Shown here in pieces: positions 27,883-37,002 of a stretch of DNA of 64,000 bases. Numbering within the stretch: position 1 is the stretch's first letter; every line of letters starts with the position of its first letter. Made by a program: the position numbers and the translations under genes. Source of the stretch: Sphingobacterium endophyticum (GTDB taxonomy: Bacteria; Bacteroidota; Bacteroidia; Sphingobacteriales; Sphingobacteriaceae). The notes beneath the pieces were generated by a model. That model was given only the letters and a program-made list of their open reading frames with translations. It ran no database searches and had not been told where the DNA came from. The stretch lies in the NCBI RefSeq assembly GCF_009733535.1, contig NZ_SMMI01000004.1:186001-250000 (forward strand). Reading direction: 5' to 3'.

Positions 27883-28812
27883 TTAGATTATTTTAATTTC
27901 TGATTTAATTGGAACATTTTGTTTCCATTTACCATTTAGTATTGTTTTAAATCCAGTTGATTTATTTTTTATTTCAAAGGTATACTTACATTCACGAGAA
28001 ACATAGGTAACTTCTCCATAAACAGTCATTTTACTATAGGGAGGTATAATTTTATTAATAGCTTGGTTGGCATCTTTAAGATATGCAGAAGTTTGAGGAC
28101 CTTGAACATATTTCACTTTATCATCCCAATATTTAACACCCTCATGCTCCAGAGCGATCATAGATATCAAACTGTCAGGAGCAGGAGACCAATCGAAAGA
28201 ACCAATTGCATCAGATTGAAAGGTAGAGGAGAAAGCTGCATCTTTGAAGAACTCCTTAATAGGCGTAAGAATTTTAACTTCTGTACTGGCATTATTATCT
28301 ATTGTTGTTCTATTTAATTGCTGAGTCCAAGCTTTATGAGTTCCGTAAATTTCTTCAACTATTTTATTGCTAAGTTCATATTCCGCACCTTTTTTCTGGG
28401 TAATTACAATTTCTTTCACCTGATCAGCATCTTGAAGACCTATCAAAATTCTTCTAGGTTCGTCTCTAAAATTTTCAGTCATGGAAATAAAGAGTTTATT
28501 TGTGGAACCTGCTTTTTTTTCGAGAGACAAAAATCCCAAAGAACATTCAACTTTTCCAATTTCTTGGAGGCGCATTAACTGTAATTTATTGTCTAAAAGA
28601 TATTGGGTAGGGTTTATATTTCGAACATAGACCACTTTCCATGAATCTGAAGTAAGCTGAACTTCCTTATCCACAAATCCAGAGTTCATATCAATATTAG
28701 CCTGTTCATCATTAACTAGGATATTTTTATATTCTGGATCTTTCTCACATGCTGTTAGACACAAAAATGAGGCAAATATGAGAAAGCTTAAAAAGCGAAA
28801 TTGTGTCTTCAC
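27883..28812 (-). CDS. Lipoprotein of unknown function with BACON-like segment
   Basis: No ATG is in a suitable place. The GTG at 28812 gives MKTQFRFLSFLIFASFLCLTAC, a good lipoprotein signal with lipobox LTAC; a TTG at 28824 is the alternative. Residues about 85-145 (FLSLEKKAGSTNKLFISMTE...RRILIGLQ...EIVITQKKG) resemble a BACON domain, an immunoglobulin-like module common in Bacteroidota surface proteins. The rest is beta-rich without motifs I recognise. It stands alone: 122 nt from the sigma gene and 232 nt from glmM. Function unknown. Confidence 0.65.
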   Translation of the reverse strand: MKTQFRFLSFLIFASFLCLTACEKDPEYKNILVNDEQANIDMNSGFVDKEVQLTSDSWKVVYVRNINPTQYLLDNKLQLMRLQEIGKVECSLGFLSLEKKAGSTNKLFISMTENFRDEPRRILIGLQDADQVKEIVITQKKGAEYELSNKIVEEIYGTHKAWTQQLNRTTIDNNASTEVKILTPIKEFFKDAAFSSTFQSDAIGSFDWSPAPDSLISMIALEHEGVKYWDDKVKYVQGPQTSAYLKDANQAINKIIPPYSKMTVYGEVTYVSRECKYTFEIKNKSTGFKTILNGKWKQNVPIKSEIKII

Positions 28813-29000
28813 TGGCGAAATCAATTTAATTTAACGCCAAATTTATTAAATTGTATAACAACTTGTAGCTGATCAGCTTCAAAAAATAAAATTTTCCTTA
28901 AAATAGATACTATCGATTAATTTTGGCATGGTAAAGAGAGATTTTATCGATTAGATAAATAAGTACATTCTATCTGGGATAAATAAAATGGAAAAAACAA

Positions 29001-29038
29001 AATCCCCCAAAATAGTTAAAGAACTATTATGGGGGATC
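29001..29038 (-). terminator. Terminator downstream of glmM
   Basis: ATCCCCC (29002-29008, allowing one offset base) pairs with GGGGGAT (29031-29037), and AATAGTT pairs with AACTATT inside. On the minus strand the stem is followed by a T-rich run. It lies 19 nt after the glmM stop. Confidence 0.8.
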
Positions 29039-29056
29039 TAACATATTATAGAAATA

Positions 29057-30439
29057 TTATCCTACAATTTCTTTGATTTCATTCATGATTTTTTGTGCAA
29101 TAGCTTCAGCAGCTTCGGGTGTTTGTCCTTCAGAATAAATCCGAATTATTGGCTCTGTATTAGATTTTCTTAAATGCACCCATTCATTTGGAAAGTCAAT
29201 TTTTAAGCCATCAATAGTCGAATGATTTTCATGAGCATATTTTTGTTGCATTTTAGCCAGCAAATTATCGATATCCAATTCAGGTGTTAGGGTAATCTTA
29301 TTTTTTGACATATAATATTGAGGCAGTTCAGCTCTATATTCTGTAACCTTCTTCCCTATTTTTGCAAGATGCGTCAGGAATAGTGCTACTCCGACTAAAG
29401 AATCACGGCCATAATGAGATGCAGGATAAATTACCCCTCCGTTACCTTCACCACCAATGACCGCATCGACTTCTTTCATTTTAGTAACTACATTTACTTC
29501 ACCAACAGCAGCGGCAAAGTATTGTCCATTATGTTTTTCAGTAACATCCCTTAATGCACGTGTAGATGACAAATTTGATACGGTATTACCTTTTTTGTTG
29601 CCAAGAATAAAATCGGCGACAGCTACTAAGGTATATTCTTCACCAAATAGTTCACCATCTTCCATCATAAATACTAAACGATCCACATCAGGATCGACCG
29701 CTATACCTAAATCAGCTTTATTATCGAGTACCGCTTTAGATAAATCTGTAAGGTGTTCTTTTAATGGTTCAGGATTGTGCGGGAATTTACCATTTGGTTC
29801 GCAGTGAATTTTATAGATGGATTGAACCCCTAATGCTTTCAGCAATTCTGGAATAAAAGTTCCTCCAGTACTGTTCACTGCGTCTACAGCGATTTTAAAG
29901 TTTGCATTCTTTATAGCTTCAGCGTCGACAAATTCTAATGCCAGCACATCATCTATGTGTTTTTTGAGGAATGTATCATCTATTGTTACGGTTCCAAGTT
30001 GGTCGACATCAGCAAAGTCAAAGTTTAAACTTTCACCAAGTTCCAAAACTTCTTTTCCTTTGGCATCGTCAATAAATTCACCTTTGCTGTTCAATAATTT
30101 TAAGGCATTCCATTGACCTGGGTTATGGGAGGCCGTTAAAATAATACCTCCGGCAGCATTTAATTTAGGAACTGCGATTTCTACTGTTGGAGTAGTCGAA
30201 AGTCCCAAATCAATAACATTAACACCGATACTCTGTAAAGTACCAATTACTAGATTGGATACCATCTCTCCAGAAATACGAGCATCTCGACCAACTACAA
30301 TAGTTTTATTAGATGCATTTTCTGTAATGATTTTTCCATAAGCAGCTGTAAATTTTACGATATCCACTGGAGTTAAATTATCACCAGGTTTACCGCCAAT
30401 AGTACCCCTAATTCCTGAAATAGATTTTATTAAAGCCAT
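29057..30439 (-). CDS. glmM: Phosphoglucosamine mutase
   Basis: 460 residues, starting MALIKSISGIRGTIGG. The phosphoserine loop TASHNPGQW has its Ser at position 104; the metal loop is DPDVDR and the sugar loop GEGNGGVIYP; the C-terminal phosphate-binding loop is RKSNTEPIIRIY. The enzyme turns glucosamine-6-phosphate into glucosamine-1-phosphate for UDP-GlcNAc, hence peptidoglycan and LPS. GEGNGG in the sugar loop favours this over phosphomannomutase. It is divergent from the PAP2 gene. Confidence 0.9.
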   Translation of the reverse strand: MALIKSISGIRGTIGGKPGDNLTPVDIVKFTAAYGKIITENASNKTIVVGRDARISGEMVSNLVIGTLQSIGVNVIDLGLSTTPTVEIAVPKLNAAGGIILTASHNPGQWNALKLLNSKGEFIDDAKGKEVLELGESLNFDFADVDQLGTVTIDDTFLKKHIDDVLALEFVDAEAIKNANFKIAVDAVNSTGGTFIPELLKALGVQSIYKIHCEPNGKFPHNPEPLKEHLTDLSKAVLDNKADLGIAVDPDVDRLVFMMEDGELFGEEYTLVAVADFILGNKKGNTVSNLSSTRALRDVTEKHNGQYFAAAVGEVNVVTKMKEVDAVIGGEGNGGVIYPASHYGRDSLVGVALFLTHLAKIGKKVTEYRAELPQYYMSKNKITLTPELDIDNLLAKMQQKYAHENHSTIDGLKIDFPNEWVHLRKSNTEPIIRIYSEGQTPEAAEAIAQKIMNEIKEIVG

Positions 30440-30522
30440 AAGTAAATTAATATTAACGTTGGTAAAAATAAAGGATTTATATAATTATTAATGATTTTTA
30501 TTCTTTTTTTAAGTCTAATCCT

Positions 30523-30530
30523 TATCTTTG
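30523..30530 (+). promoter_or_regulatory. Probable -7 box of the PAP2-ZIP unit
   Basis: TATCTTTG matches TAnnTTTG fully, 100 nt before the PAP2 start. A -33 TTTA (30497-30500) is only a partial match. A leader of about 90 nt would follow, with no clear fold in it. Confidence 0.5.
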
Positions 30531-30629
30531 TTGCAACTTTGTTTCGTTTACGATATTAATTAAGGTATACCATCTTATTTTTATAGATTTGGTTTAATTA
30601 AGGAATTAGGCTATTCTATTTTAAAAAAT

Positions 30630-31229
30630 ATGTTAGAGAAAATAATCCATTTCGATCAAGAATTATTTTTATTAATCAATCAAGGCATGAGCAATGTTGT
30701 ATTTGATTGGTTGTTACCTATTTTACGTAATCCCTACACCTGGTCTCCACTGTATCTGTTTTTGATTATATTTTTCATCAAACATTATGGAAAAACGGGG
30801 GTATTAATTGTTGCCTGTACATTCGCGACCTTTGGTATTTCAGATTCGGTATCCTCTCATTTGATTAAGAAATCGGTAAAGCGGGTTAGGCCATGTAATG
30901 ATGTTGTATTTAAGAATGAGGTTAATCTACGTGCCCGATGTGGTTCAGGATTTAGTTTTACATCATCCCATGCGACCAATCATTTTGCTATGGCATTTTT
31001 TTGGATCGTATTGTTTCGTCGCAAATGGAAACATACCTTATGGTTATGTATTCTATGGGCGGCCTCGATATCTTTTTCACAAATTTATGTTGGTGTCCAT
31101 TATCCCATAGATATTCTTTGTGGTGCAATAATAGGTACGCTGATAGGTTTGGGAACCGGGTATTTATTTAAAAGGTTTTATCCTAAATTTTTCGAACCCC
31201 AACCAGTTTCAACAACAGTCCCTGCATGA
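30630..31229 (+). CDS. PAP2-family membrane phosphatase
   Basis: 199 residues with five or six membrane spans. The three PAP2 motifs are visible: KKSVKRVRPCND (K-x6-RP), SSHATNHF (a variant of PSGH) and SQIYVGVHYPIDI (SR-x5-H-x3-D type). Such enzymes remove phosphate from lipid phosphates, for example undecaprenyl pyrophosphate or phosphatidic acid, at the outer face of the inner membrane. It overlaps the following ZIP gene by 4 nt (ATGA). The substrate cannot be assigned. Confidence 0.9.
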   Translation: MLEKIIHFDQELFLLINQGMSNVVFDWLLPILRNPYTWSPLYLFLIIFFIKHYGKTGVLIVACTFATFGISDSVSSHLIKKSVKRVRPCNDVVFKNEVNLRARCGSGFSFTSSHATNHFAMAFFWIVLFRRKWKHTLWLCILWAASISFSQIYVGVHYPIDILCGAIIGTLIGLGTGYLFKRFYPKFFEPQPVSTTVPA

Positions 31230-32059
31230 GTAGTTTCTTGATCGTTTCCATTTTATTTTTCTCCGCATTACTTAGTGGTATTGCTGTCTTTTTTGTAAAA
31301 AGAGATAATACACAATTATTAAAATTGGTTTTATCCTTTAGTGGTGCATATCTATTTGCGATCACAGTTTTACATTTAATTCCTGAGGTTTATCACAGTT
31401 CAGATACTCCAGGTGAGATTATTGGATTATACATTTTAGGGGGCTTTTTGTTCCAACTGGTTTTAGAGCATTTTTCTCAAGGAATAGAGCATGGACATAT
31501 CCATCATCAATCAGAGGGTCATTCCCATCAAGCCTTTCCGATTGCGATATTAATTAGTTTATGTTTACATGCCTTTCTTGAAGGTTTTCCACTGGCCTCG
31601 GGTCATCGAAATGAATTGGTTTTTGGCATTGCCATTCATCACATTCCGGCATCATTTGCCTTAGGAAGTCTATTAATTGGCACAAAGCTTAAGAAACAGA
31701 CTATTATCCTGTTTATTGCTGTTTTCGCGGCGATGACTCCATTAGGATTTTTTACGAGTAAGGGTATAAGTGCTGGAGAAATAGGTAATATATCTCAGTA
31801 TTTTGATAAGATAATGGCGGTTGTGATTGGGATTTTCCTACATATCTCTACGACCATCTTATTTGAGTCGGGTTCAGCAGATCACCATACCTTCAATAAG
31901 AAAAAAATGGTTGCTGTATTATTAGGGGTTTTGGTATCGATGGCTAACTTTTTATTTGAAGGTCATGACCACACTCATCATCATGGTCCTTCGCATGAAA
32001 CGGAGGAGCCACATCATCATGAAGAGCATGATCATGACCATCATGATCATGAACATTAG
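31226..32059 (+). CDS. ZIP-family divalent metal transporter with His-rich C-terminus
   Basis: 277 residues, eight predicted membrane segments. Conserved metal-site helices show HAFLEGFPLASGH and IHHIPASFALGSLL (ZIP helix IV/V His motifs). There is a His-rich loop (HGHIHHQSEGHSHQ) and a very His-rich tail (about 17 His in the last 32 residues), as expected for metal sensing or buffering. It imports or moves Zn2+ or a similar ion. The stop codon abuts the stop of the opposite-strand MarR gene with no gap. Confidence 0.9.
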   Translation: MSSFLIVSILFFSALLSGIAVFFVKRDNTQLLKLVLSFSGAYLFAITVLHLIPEVYHSSDTPGEIIGLYILGGFLFQLVLEHFSQGIEHGHIHHQSEGHSHQAFPIAILISLCLHAFLEGFPLASGHRNELVFGIAIHHIPASFALGSLLIGTKLKKQTIILFIAVFAAMTPLGFFTSKGISAGEIGNISQYFDKIMAVVIGIFLHISTTILFESGSADHHTFNKKKMVAVLLGVLVSMANFLFEGHDHTHHHGPSHETEEPHHHEEHDHDHHDHEH

Positions 32060-32533
32060 TTAATAGTCGATTTCATCCATGAAACCACGAAATTTATCTA
32101 AAAGTTCACTTAGCATCAAGCAATCTTGTTCTGTGATATTAGCCGGCAGTACATCGTCTAACATCATGTCATTTTCGATTTCTTGAAGCAGTTCCAAGCC
32201 TTTATCTGTAATTAACAGATCAACGGCGCGCTTGTCGACGCTGTTTTTTTCCCTAGAGACTAGGCCTTTGCTTACGATTCGATCTACCAACCTACTGATA
32301 TCAGGTGTTTTGGTTAGCAACCTTTCCTTTAACAAGTTGTTGGTTACCGGGTTAGGGTATTGACCACGTAAGACGCGCAACACATTGAACTGTTGCAAAG
32401 TGATTTGTTTGGCACCCGCTCTTTTCTCCAGCATCACGTTCAACCAGTTGTTAGTATAAATAATATTGATCGTTGCGCGATGCCAAGGACTTGCGAATTG
32501 CCTTACTTTAACCAATTCTTCGATCTTCGGCAT
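32060..32533 (-). CDS. MarR-family transcriptional regulator
   Basis: 157 residues. The winged helix-turn-helix spans about residues 40-110: TLQQFNVLRVLRGQYP, NLLKERLLTKTPDISRLVDRIVSKGLVSREKNSVDKRAVDLLITDKG, all typical of MarR. It is divergent from feoA with a 106-nt shared spacer, so control of the feo genes is a fair guess. It is not a Fur or DtxR type and shows no metal-site cluster. The ligand is unknown. Confidence 0.88.
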   Translation of the reverse strand: MPKIEELVKVRQFASPWHRATINIIYTNNWLNVMLEKRAGAKQITLQQFNVLRVLRGQYPNPVTNNLLKERLLTKTPDISRLVDRIVSKGLVSREKNSVDKRAVDLLITDKGLELLQEIENDMMLDDVLPANITEQDCLMLSELLDKFRGFMDEIDY

Positions 32534-32587
32534 ATTTAATAATACATTAGTGTGACTTAAAGCGCAATTTAAAAGATTTTAATTATT

Positions 32588-32595
32588 TATCTTTG
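32588..32595 (+). promoter_or_regulatory. Probable -7 box of the feo operon
   Basis: TATCTTTG is a full match to TAnnTTTG, 44 nt before the feoA start and in the spacer shared with the MarR gene. The -33 region is only loosely matched. No clear Fur-type box was seen. Confidence 0.5.
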
Positions 32596-32639
32596 CTAAT
32601 GTTGATTTTTTTTAAAAACTCCTAAAAAATTGTCGTCGA

Positions 32640-32879
32640 ATGCCTCAAAATATTAGCCTTGATAAATTAAAAATCGGAGACATCGCTAAGATTAATGCTA
32701 TACAATCTATAGAAATTCCTGCTAAATTCTATGAGTTAGGCTTTTACCCGGGCTCAATAATTGAAGTGAAGCATAAAGCCCCGTTAAACGGTCCGATCTG
32801 TGTAAACGTTGTTGAGAACAACGCCTTAATTGCCATCCGTAAATCAGAAGCCAAATTCATAACTGCAGTAATAATCTAA
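32640..32879 (+). CDS. feoA: Ferrous iron transport protein A (FeoA)
   Basis: 79 residues with a single SH3-like FeoA domain: SLDKLKIGDIAKINAI, KFYELGFYPGSIIEVKHKAPLNGPI and VENNALIAIRKSEAKFI. FeoA is a small cytoplasmic partner of FeoB. The stop overlaps the FeoB start by one base (TAATG), so translation is coupled. Confidence 0.94.
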   Translation: MPQNISLDKLKIGDIAKINAIQSIEIPAKFYELGFYPGSIIEVKHKAPLNGPICVNVVENNALIAIRKSEAKFITAVII

Positions 32880-34981
32880 TGGAAAATCCAAATATAGTCC
32901 TTCTTGGAAATCCCAATGTTGGTAAAACCTCGCTTTTTAATAGACTTACGAAACTTAATCAAAAAGTAGGAAATTATCCTGGAATTACCGTTGAGAAAAG
33001 AGAAGGTTCTTTAAAAGCGAATAATAAAACATATCATATTGTAGACTTACCTGGTACATACACCTTATTTCCAAACTCATTAGATGAAGAAATTGTTTTC
33101 AAAATCTTGAGTCAAAAAGAAAATAAGTTAAGTCCTAACCTCACCATTGTGGTTGCCGAGCCCTCCACTATAAAAAGAGGTATTATATTATATCAACAAG
33201 CTAGAGAGCTAGGTTTGCCTGCGATTTTTGTTTTAAATATGATTGACGAAGTTGAAAGTAAAGGGATACATCTTGATTTTCCAAAACTTGAAGCATATTT
33301 AAAAACAAAGGTATTCCAAACGAATGCAAGGACTGGAAAGGGGTTAGAAAAGTTGATTTCATCATTTGATGAAAGACCCTCGCTATATACCAGTAATTTT
33401 GAAATCCCTGAGAAATATAAAGAGGCATTAGAAGAAGCTAAGAAATTATTTCCTCTTGCTACGGAATATCTTACCTGGCAATACCTTGCTCAAGAGAATG
33501 TAAGTTATTTAGCTCCAGAAAAGCAAGTTGCCCTTGCAGCAATTCGGTCTAAATACCAGCTCGATCCTCATGAGATGCAAAAGACTGAGTCATTGCTTCG
33601 GCATGATAGGATCAGTATGGATCTGGAAAATATTTTAAATAAATCAGAGAACAAAACCTTAGATACGACTTCAAAAATAGATCGGATATTACTGCATCCT
33701 ATACTGGGCTACATAATCTTCTTTGGATTATTATTTTTAATATTCCAGGCTATATTTAGTTGGTCAGGTCCGCTGATGGACTGGATTGATGGTTCATTCG
33801 GTGAGTTGACGGGCTATTTAAGTACAGTATTGCCGGAAGGTCCCCTATCATCCCTATTTATTGAAGGTATTATTGCGGGTATTGGGGGGATTGTAATTTT
33901 CATTCCTCAAATCGTGATATTATTCTTATTTCTATCCTTAATGGAGGAATCTGGATATATGAGTCGGGTTGTATTTTTGATGGACAGATGGTTACGTCCA
34001 TTTGGGTTAAACGGAAAATCAGTTATCCCCTTGATGTCAGGCGCTGCCTGTGCTATTCCGGCGGTTATGTCGGCGAGAAATATTGAAAATCCTAAGGAGC
34101 GTCTATTAACCATGTTAGTCACTCCATTTATGACCTGTTCTGCGCGTTTGCCGATCTATATTGTTATCATTGGACTCATCATTCCGGAAGATAAATTTTT
34201 AGGTTTTAATTTGCAGGGTATCACCTTGTTTATGATGTATATCCTCGGTATTGTAGGAGCTTTGGGATCAGCCTGGATATTAAATAGGGTTATAAAAAGT
34301 ATTCGTTCTAGCTATTTAATCTTTGAACTACCTACTTATAAAATGCCTGATTGGAAAAATGTAATGACCAATGTTTGGGATAAAGCTTCGGGATTCTTAT
34401 GGGAGGCCGGAAAGATTATATTGATGATTTCGATTGTTTTGTGGGTATTCGGAAACTTTGGTCCGAACCGAAAATTTTATGATGCGGAGGAAATCGTTCA
34501 GCAAGCCAATCCAAATTTAAGTGCAGAAGAATTAGAGAAAGAAGTTGGATCATACCGATTAGAGCATTCTTTTCTTGGTTATATTGGTATGGGTTTAGAG
34601 CCTATTGTTCGACCATTAGGTTATGATTGGAAAATGGGAATTGGATTAATTTCATCTTTTGCTGCCCGTGAAGTATTTGTTGGGACAATGGCTGTAGTTT
34701 ACAGCATGGGGCCAGATGTAGACATTGAGGATGAGGGGCAGAAATCGTCTTTATTAACACGGATGAAATCAGAGATAAATGCAAATACAGGCAAACCCGC
34801 CTATAATTTTGCTTCAGGTATATCGTTATTATTGTTTTATGCATTTGCAATGCAGTGTATGGCAACAATTGGGGTTGTTCGAAAAGAAACAGGCTCATGG
34901 AAATGGACTTTAATTCAAACCGTTTTTATGACCGGACTAGCATATGTTGCGGCACTTATTGCCTATCAAATCTTAAAGTAA
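32879..34981 (+). CDS. feoB: Ferrous iron transporter FeoB
   Basis: 700 residues. The G domain has G1 GNPNVGKTS (residues 10-18), G2 GNYPGITVEK, G3 DLPGTY and G4 NMID. After a helical GDI-like part come the gate helices of the membrane domain (MEESGYMSRVVFLMDRW, PLMSGAACAIPAVMSAR, MLVTPFMTCSARLPIY) with the conserved Cys-containing GxxC-type motifs. It imports Fe2+ across the inner membrane. Length is normal. It is followed at once, with a one-base overlap, by the small Cys-rich protein. Confidence 0.97.
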   Translation: MENPNIVLLGNPNVGKTSLFNRLTKLNQKVGNYPGITVEKREGSLKANNKTYHIVDLPGTYTLFPNSLDEEIVFKILSQKENKLSPNLTIVVAEPSTIKRGIILYQQARELGLPAIFVLNMIDEVESKGIHLDFPKLEAYLKTKVFQTNARTGKGLEKLISSFDERPSLYTSNFEIPEKYKEALEEAKKLFPLATEYLTWQYLAQENVSYLAPEKQVALAAIRSKYQLDPHEMQKTESLLRHDRISMDLENILNKSENKTLDTTSKIDRILLHPILGYIIFFGLLFLIFQAIFSWSGPLMDWIDGSFGELTGYLSTVLPEGPLSSLFIEGIIAGIGGIVIFIPQIVILFLFLSLMEESGYMSRVVFLMDRWLRPFGLNGKSVIPLMSGAACAIPAVMSARNIENPKERLLTMLVTPFMTCSARLPIYIVIIGLIIPEDKFLGFNLQGITLFMMYILGIVGALGSAWILNRVIKSIRSSYLIFELPTYKMPDWKNVMTNVWDKASGFLWEAGKIILMISIVLWVFGNFGPNRKFYDAEEIVQQANPNLSAEELEKEVGSYRLEHSFLGYIGMGLEPIVRPLGYDWKMGIGLISSFAAREVFVGTMAVVYSMGPDVDIEDEGQKSSLLTRMKSEINANTGKPAYNFASGISLLLFYAFAMQCMATIGVVRKETGSWKWTLIQTVFMTGLAYVAALIAYQILK

Positions 34982-35118
34982 TGAGTTTAATAATTCAATA
35001 TATTATCATTTTTGCACTTTTTATATTTGCTTTGTTTGTCATATTCAAACCTTTTTTCTCCAAAAAGAAAGGTACACCTGGATGTGGTAAAGGATGTAAA
35101 TGTGAGGTTGAGAGCTGA
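34981..35118 (+). CDS. FeoB-associated Cys-rich small membrane protein
   Basis: A 45-residue product from the ATG at 34981, which overlaps the feoB stop by one base (TAATG). One membrane helix (IIQYIIIFALFIFALFVIF) is followed by a basic stretch and the tail GCGKGCKCEVES with three Cys. This matches the FeoB-associated small Cys-rich family and fills the place FeoC has in other bacteria. A longer frame from 34855 lies inside feoB and is rejected. Confidence 0.85.
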   Translation: MSLIIQYIIIFALFIFALFVIFKPFFSKKKGTPGCGKGCKCEVES

Positions 35119-35121
35119 GGA

Positions 35122-35148
35122 TAGACATAAGACAGTAGACATAAGACA
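35122..35148. repeat. Two tandem 13-nt repeats (TAGACATAAGACA)
   Basis: TAGACATAAGACA occurs at 35122-35134 and again at 35136-35148, a period of 14 nt. It is directly after feoAB and in front of a small hairpin (AGATAG/CTATCT, 35158-35173). It belongs to the 433-nt gene-free gap 35119-35551, in which no gene or RNA could be recognised. Confidence 0.6.
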
Positions 35149-35301
35149 TTAGAGCCTAGATAGCTGTCTATCTGGCTGTTATTATGATTTATCATTTTCA
35201 TAAAATATATTTAGAAGTGGTTTAGGGATTATATTTTTCTAGACCATTTTTTTTTACTTCTCTGGTAATGTAATAGCAATTGCTTGGAAGCATATATTAA
35301 A

Positions 35302-35341
35302 ATCCCATCGGGATAATATATTTGTCAAATCCCGAAGGGAT
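35302..35341. repeat. Pair of short REP-like palindromes
   Basis: ATCCCATCGGGAT (35302-35314) and ATCCCGAAGGGAT (35329-35341) share 5-bp ATCCC/GGGAT stems with 3-nt loops, 14 nt apart. They resemble repetitive extragenic palindromes of Bacteroidota that are often tied to REP-associated transposases; that link is from general knowledge. No transposase is in the window. Confidence 0.5.
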
Positions 35342-35551
35342 GGAAAGTTATTAGGTTGGAGAATAAATAGTTTGGCGAGTTAAGGCTCGGGAATGACGGA
35401 CGGTTATTTTAAATAAAATGGGTCTTGGCCAGGTTTCTAAGAAAAGATGTCCAAAAATTAAAATGAAAAATTTATCTTGGAGCTTTTATTGATTAAAATT
35501 CAATAATAAGGATTAGAATATATCATAATCAGGAATTAACCTTCAAAAAAC

Positions 35552-36985
35552 GTGCAAGAAAACAAGGAAAAAGAACTAAAGAGAGGACTTAGCAATAGAC
35601 ATATACAGTTGATTGCTTTGGGAGGAGCGATTGGTACTGGATTATTTTTAGGAGTTGGGCAAGCAGCTATTTTAGCTGGACCTTCAGTTATATTGGGCTA
35701 TGCTATCGCGGGCTTGGTTGCGTTTTTCATTATGCGTCAATTGGGAGAAATGGTTGTTGAGGAACCAATTTCAGGGAGTTTCAGTTCCTTTGCCAATAAA
35801 TATTGGGGACCATTTGCGGGATATGCATCTGGATGGAATTATTGGTTATTATATATCTTAGTGAGTATGGCTGAATTAACAGCGATTGGCAAGTATGTTC
35901 AATTTTGGTGGCCAGAGATTCCCTTATGGACATCCTCCTTATTTTTCTTTATAGTGATCAATGTCATCAATTTAGCATCCGTTAAAGTCTATGGTGAGAC
36001 GGAGTTTTGGTTTTCGATAATCAAGGTGGTTGCAATTATAGCGATGATTATTTTTGGGACCTACTTACTTTTATCTGGAAATGGCGGTGAACGAGCTACC
36101 GTCGCGAATTTATATAATGATGGGGGGTTCTTTCCACATGGTTGGTTGAGTGGTAATGGAGATATTGGGTATTCAGGATTATTGGCCGCGCTGGTCATAA
36201 TCATGTTTTCGTTCGGGGGTCTAGAATTAGTTGGTATTACTGCCGCAGAAGCTGAGAATCCTGAAAAGAATATCCCAAAAGCTACCAATCAAGTTTTATG
36301 GAGGATTCTAGTTTTTTATGTTGGTGCATTATTTATTTTATTTTCATTGATGCCATGGAGAACTATAACTGCAGAGACAAGTCCATTTGTTGAGGTTTTT
36401 GCGACATTAAAAGGATTTCAGTTTGAACTTTTTGGTAAGACTTTTTATTTTACAACAATAATTGCCAATGCATTAAATATCATTGTTTTGACAGCTGCAC
36501 TATCAGTATATAACAGTTGTGTATATAGCAATTCAAGGATGTTATATGGACTAGCTGAACAAGGAAACGCCCCAAAATTCCTAAAGAAACTTAATAAAAA
36601 TCATTCTCCCGTGAATGCGATTTTGGCATCTGCAGCGATTGTTGCTATAACCGTCTTAATTAACAAAATCATTCCAAAAGAAGCTTTAGGTATCCTTATG
36701 TCCTTGGTTGTGTCAGCATTAATTATTAATTGGATAATGATAACATTAACTCATATGTTTTTTCGAAAGAAAAAAGATTCAGAGGGTATCAAAACTAAGT
36801 TTCCAACCATTCTCTACCCAATCAGTAATTATTTTAGTTTGTTGTTTTTACTTGGCGTATTATTAATGATGTGGTTTACTGGTTTAAAAATCTCGGTCGA
36901 GTTAATACCTGCATGGATTCTATTATTATGGATTAGCTATATCTTGGTTAAAAGAAATAAGGCAAAAGCCAATTCTCATTCCTAA
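35552..36985 (+). CDS. Amino-acid permease (APC superfamily)
   Basis: 477 residues, twelve predicted membrane spans. The start is GTG at 35552; no in-frame ATG is better. The first span reads LSNRHIQLIALGGAIGTGLFLGVG, and helix 6 region GGLELVGITAAEAENPEKNIPKA is the amino-acid-transporter signature of the AAT group (LysP/CycA/ProY-like). It imports an amino acid with H+. Specificity cannot be given. It is followed by a lysoplasmalogenase-like gene after 17 nt. Confidence 0.9.
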   Translation: MQENKEKELKRGLSNRHIQLIALGGAIGTGLFLGVGQAAILAGPSVILGYAIAGLVAFFIMRQLGEMVVEEPISGSFSSFANKYWGPFAGYASGWNYWLLYILVSMAELTAIGKYVQFWWPEIPLWTSSLFFFIVINVINLASVKVYGETEFWFSIIKVVAIIAMIIFGTYLLLSGNGGERATVANLYNDGGFFPHGWLSGNGDIGYSGLLAALVIIMFSFGGLELVGITAAEAENPEKNIPKATNQVLWRILVFYVGALFILFSLMPWRTITAETSPFVEVFATLKGFQFELFGKTFYFTTIIANALNIIVLTAALSVYNSCVYSNSRMLYGLAEQGNAPKFLKKLNKNHSPVNAILASAAIVAITVLINKIIPKEALGILMSLVVSALIINWIMITLTHMFFRKKKDSEGIKTKFPTILYPISNYFSLLFLLGVLLMMWFTGLKISVELIPAWILLLWISYILVKRNKAKANSHS

Positions 36986-37002
36986 AGCACATTGCAATTA
37001 AA

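Noticed and set aside
29457..29807. 116-residue plus-strand ORF
   Set aside because: Antisense to glmM; composition typical of a shadow frame.
34855..34980. Upstream extension of the small Cys-rich protein
   Set aside because: The extension lies within feoB; the ATG at 34981 overlaps the feoB stop by one base and starts directly before the membrane helix.
35122..35148. Possible CRISPR array
   Set aside because: Only two 13-nt units with a 1-nt gap, no spacers and no cas gene.
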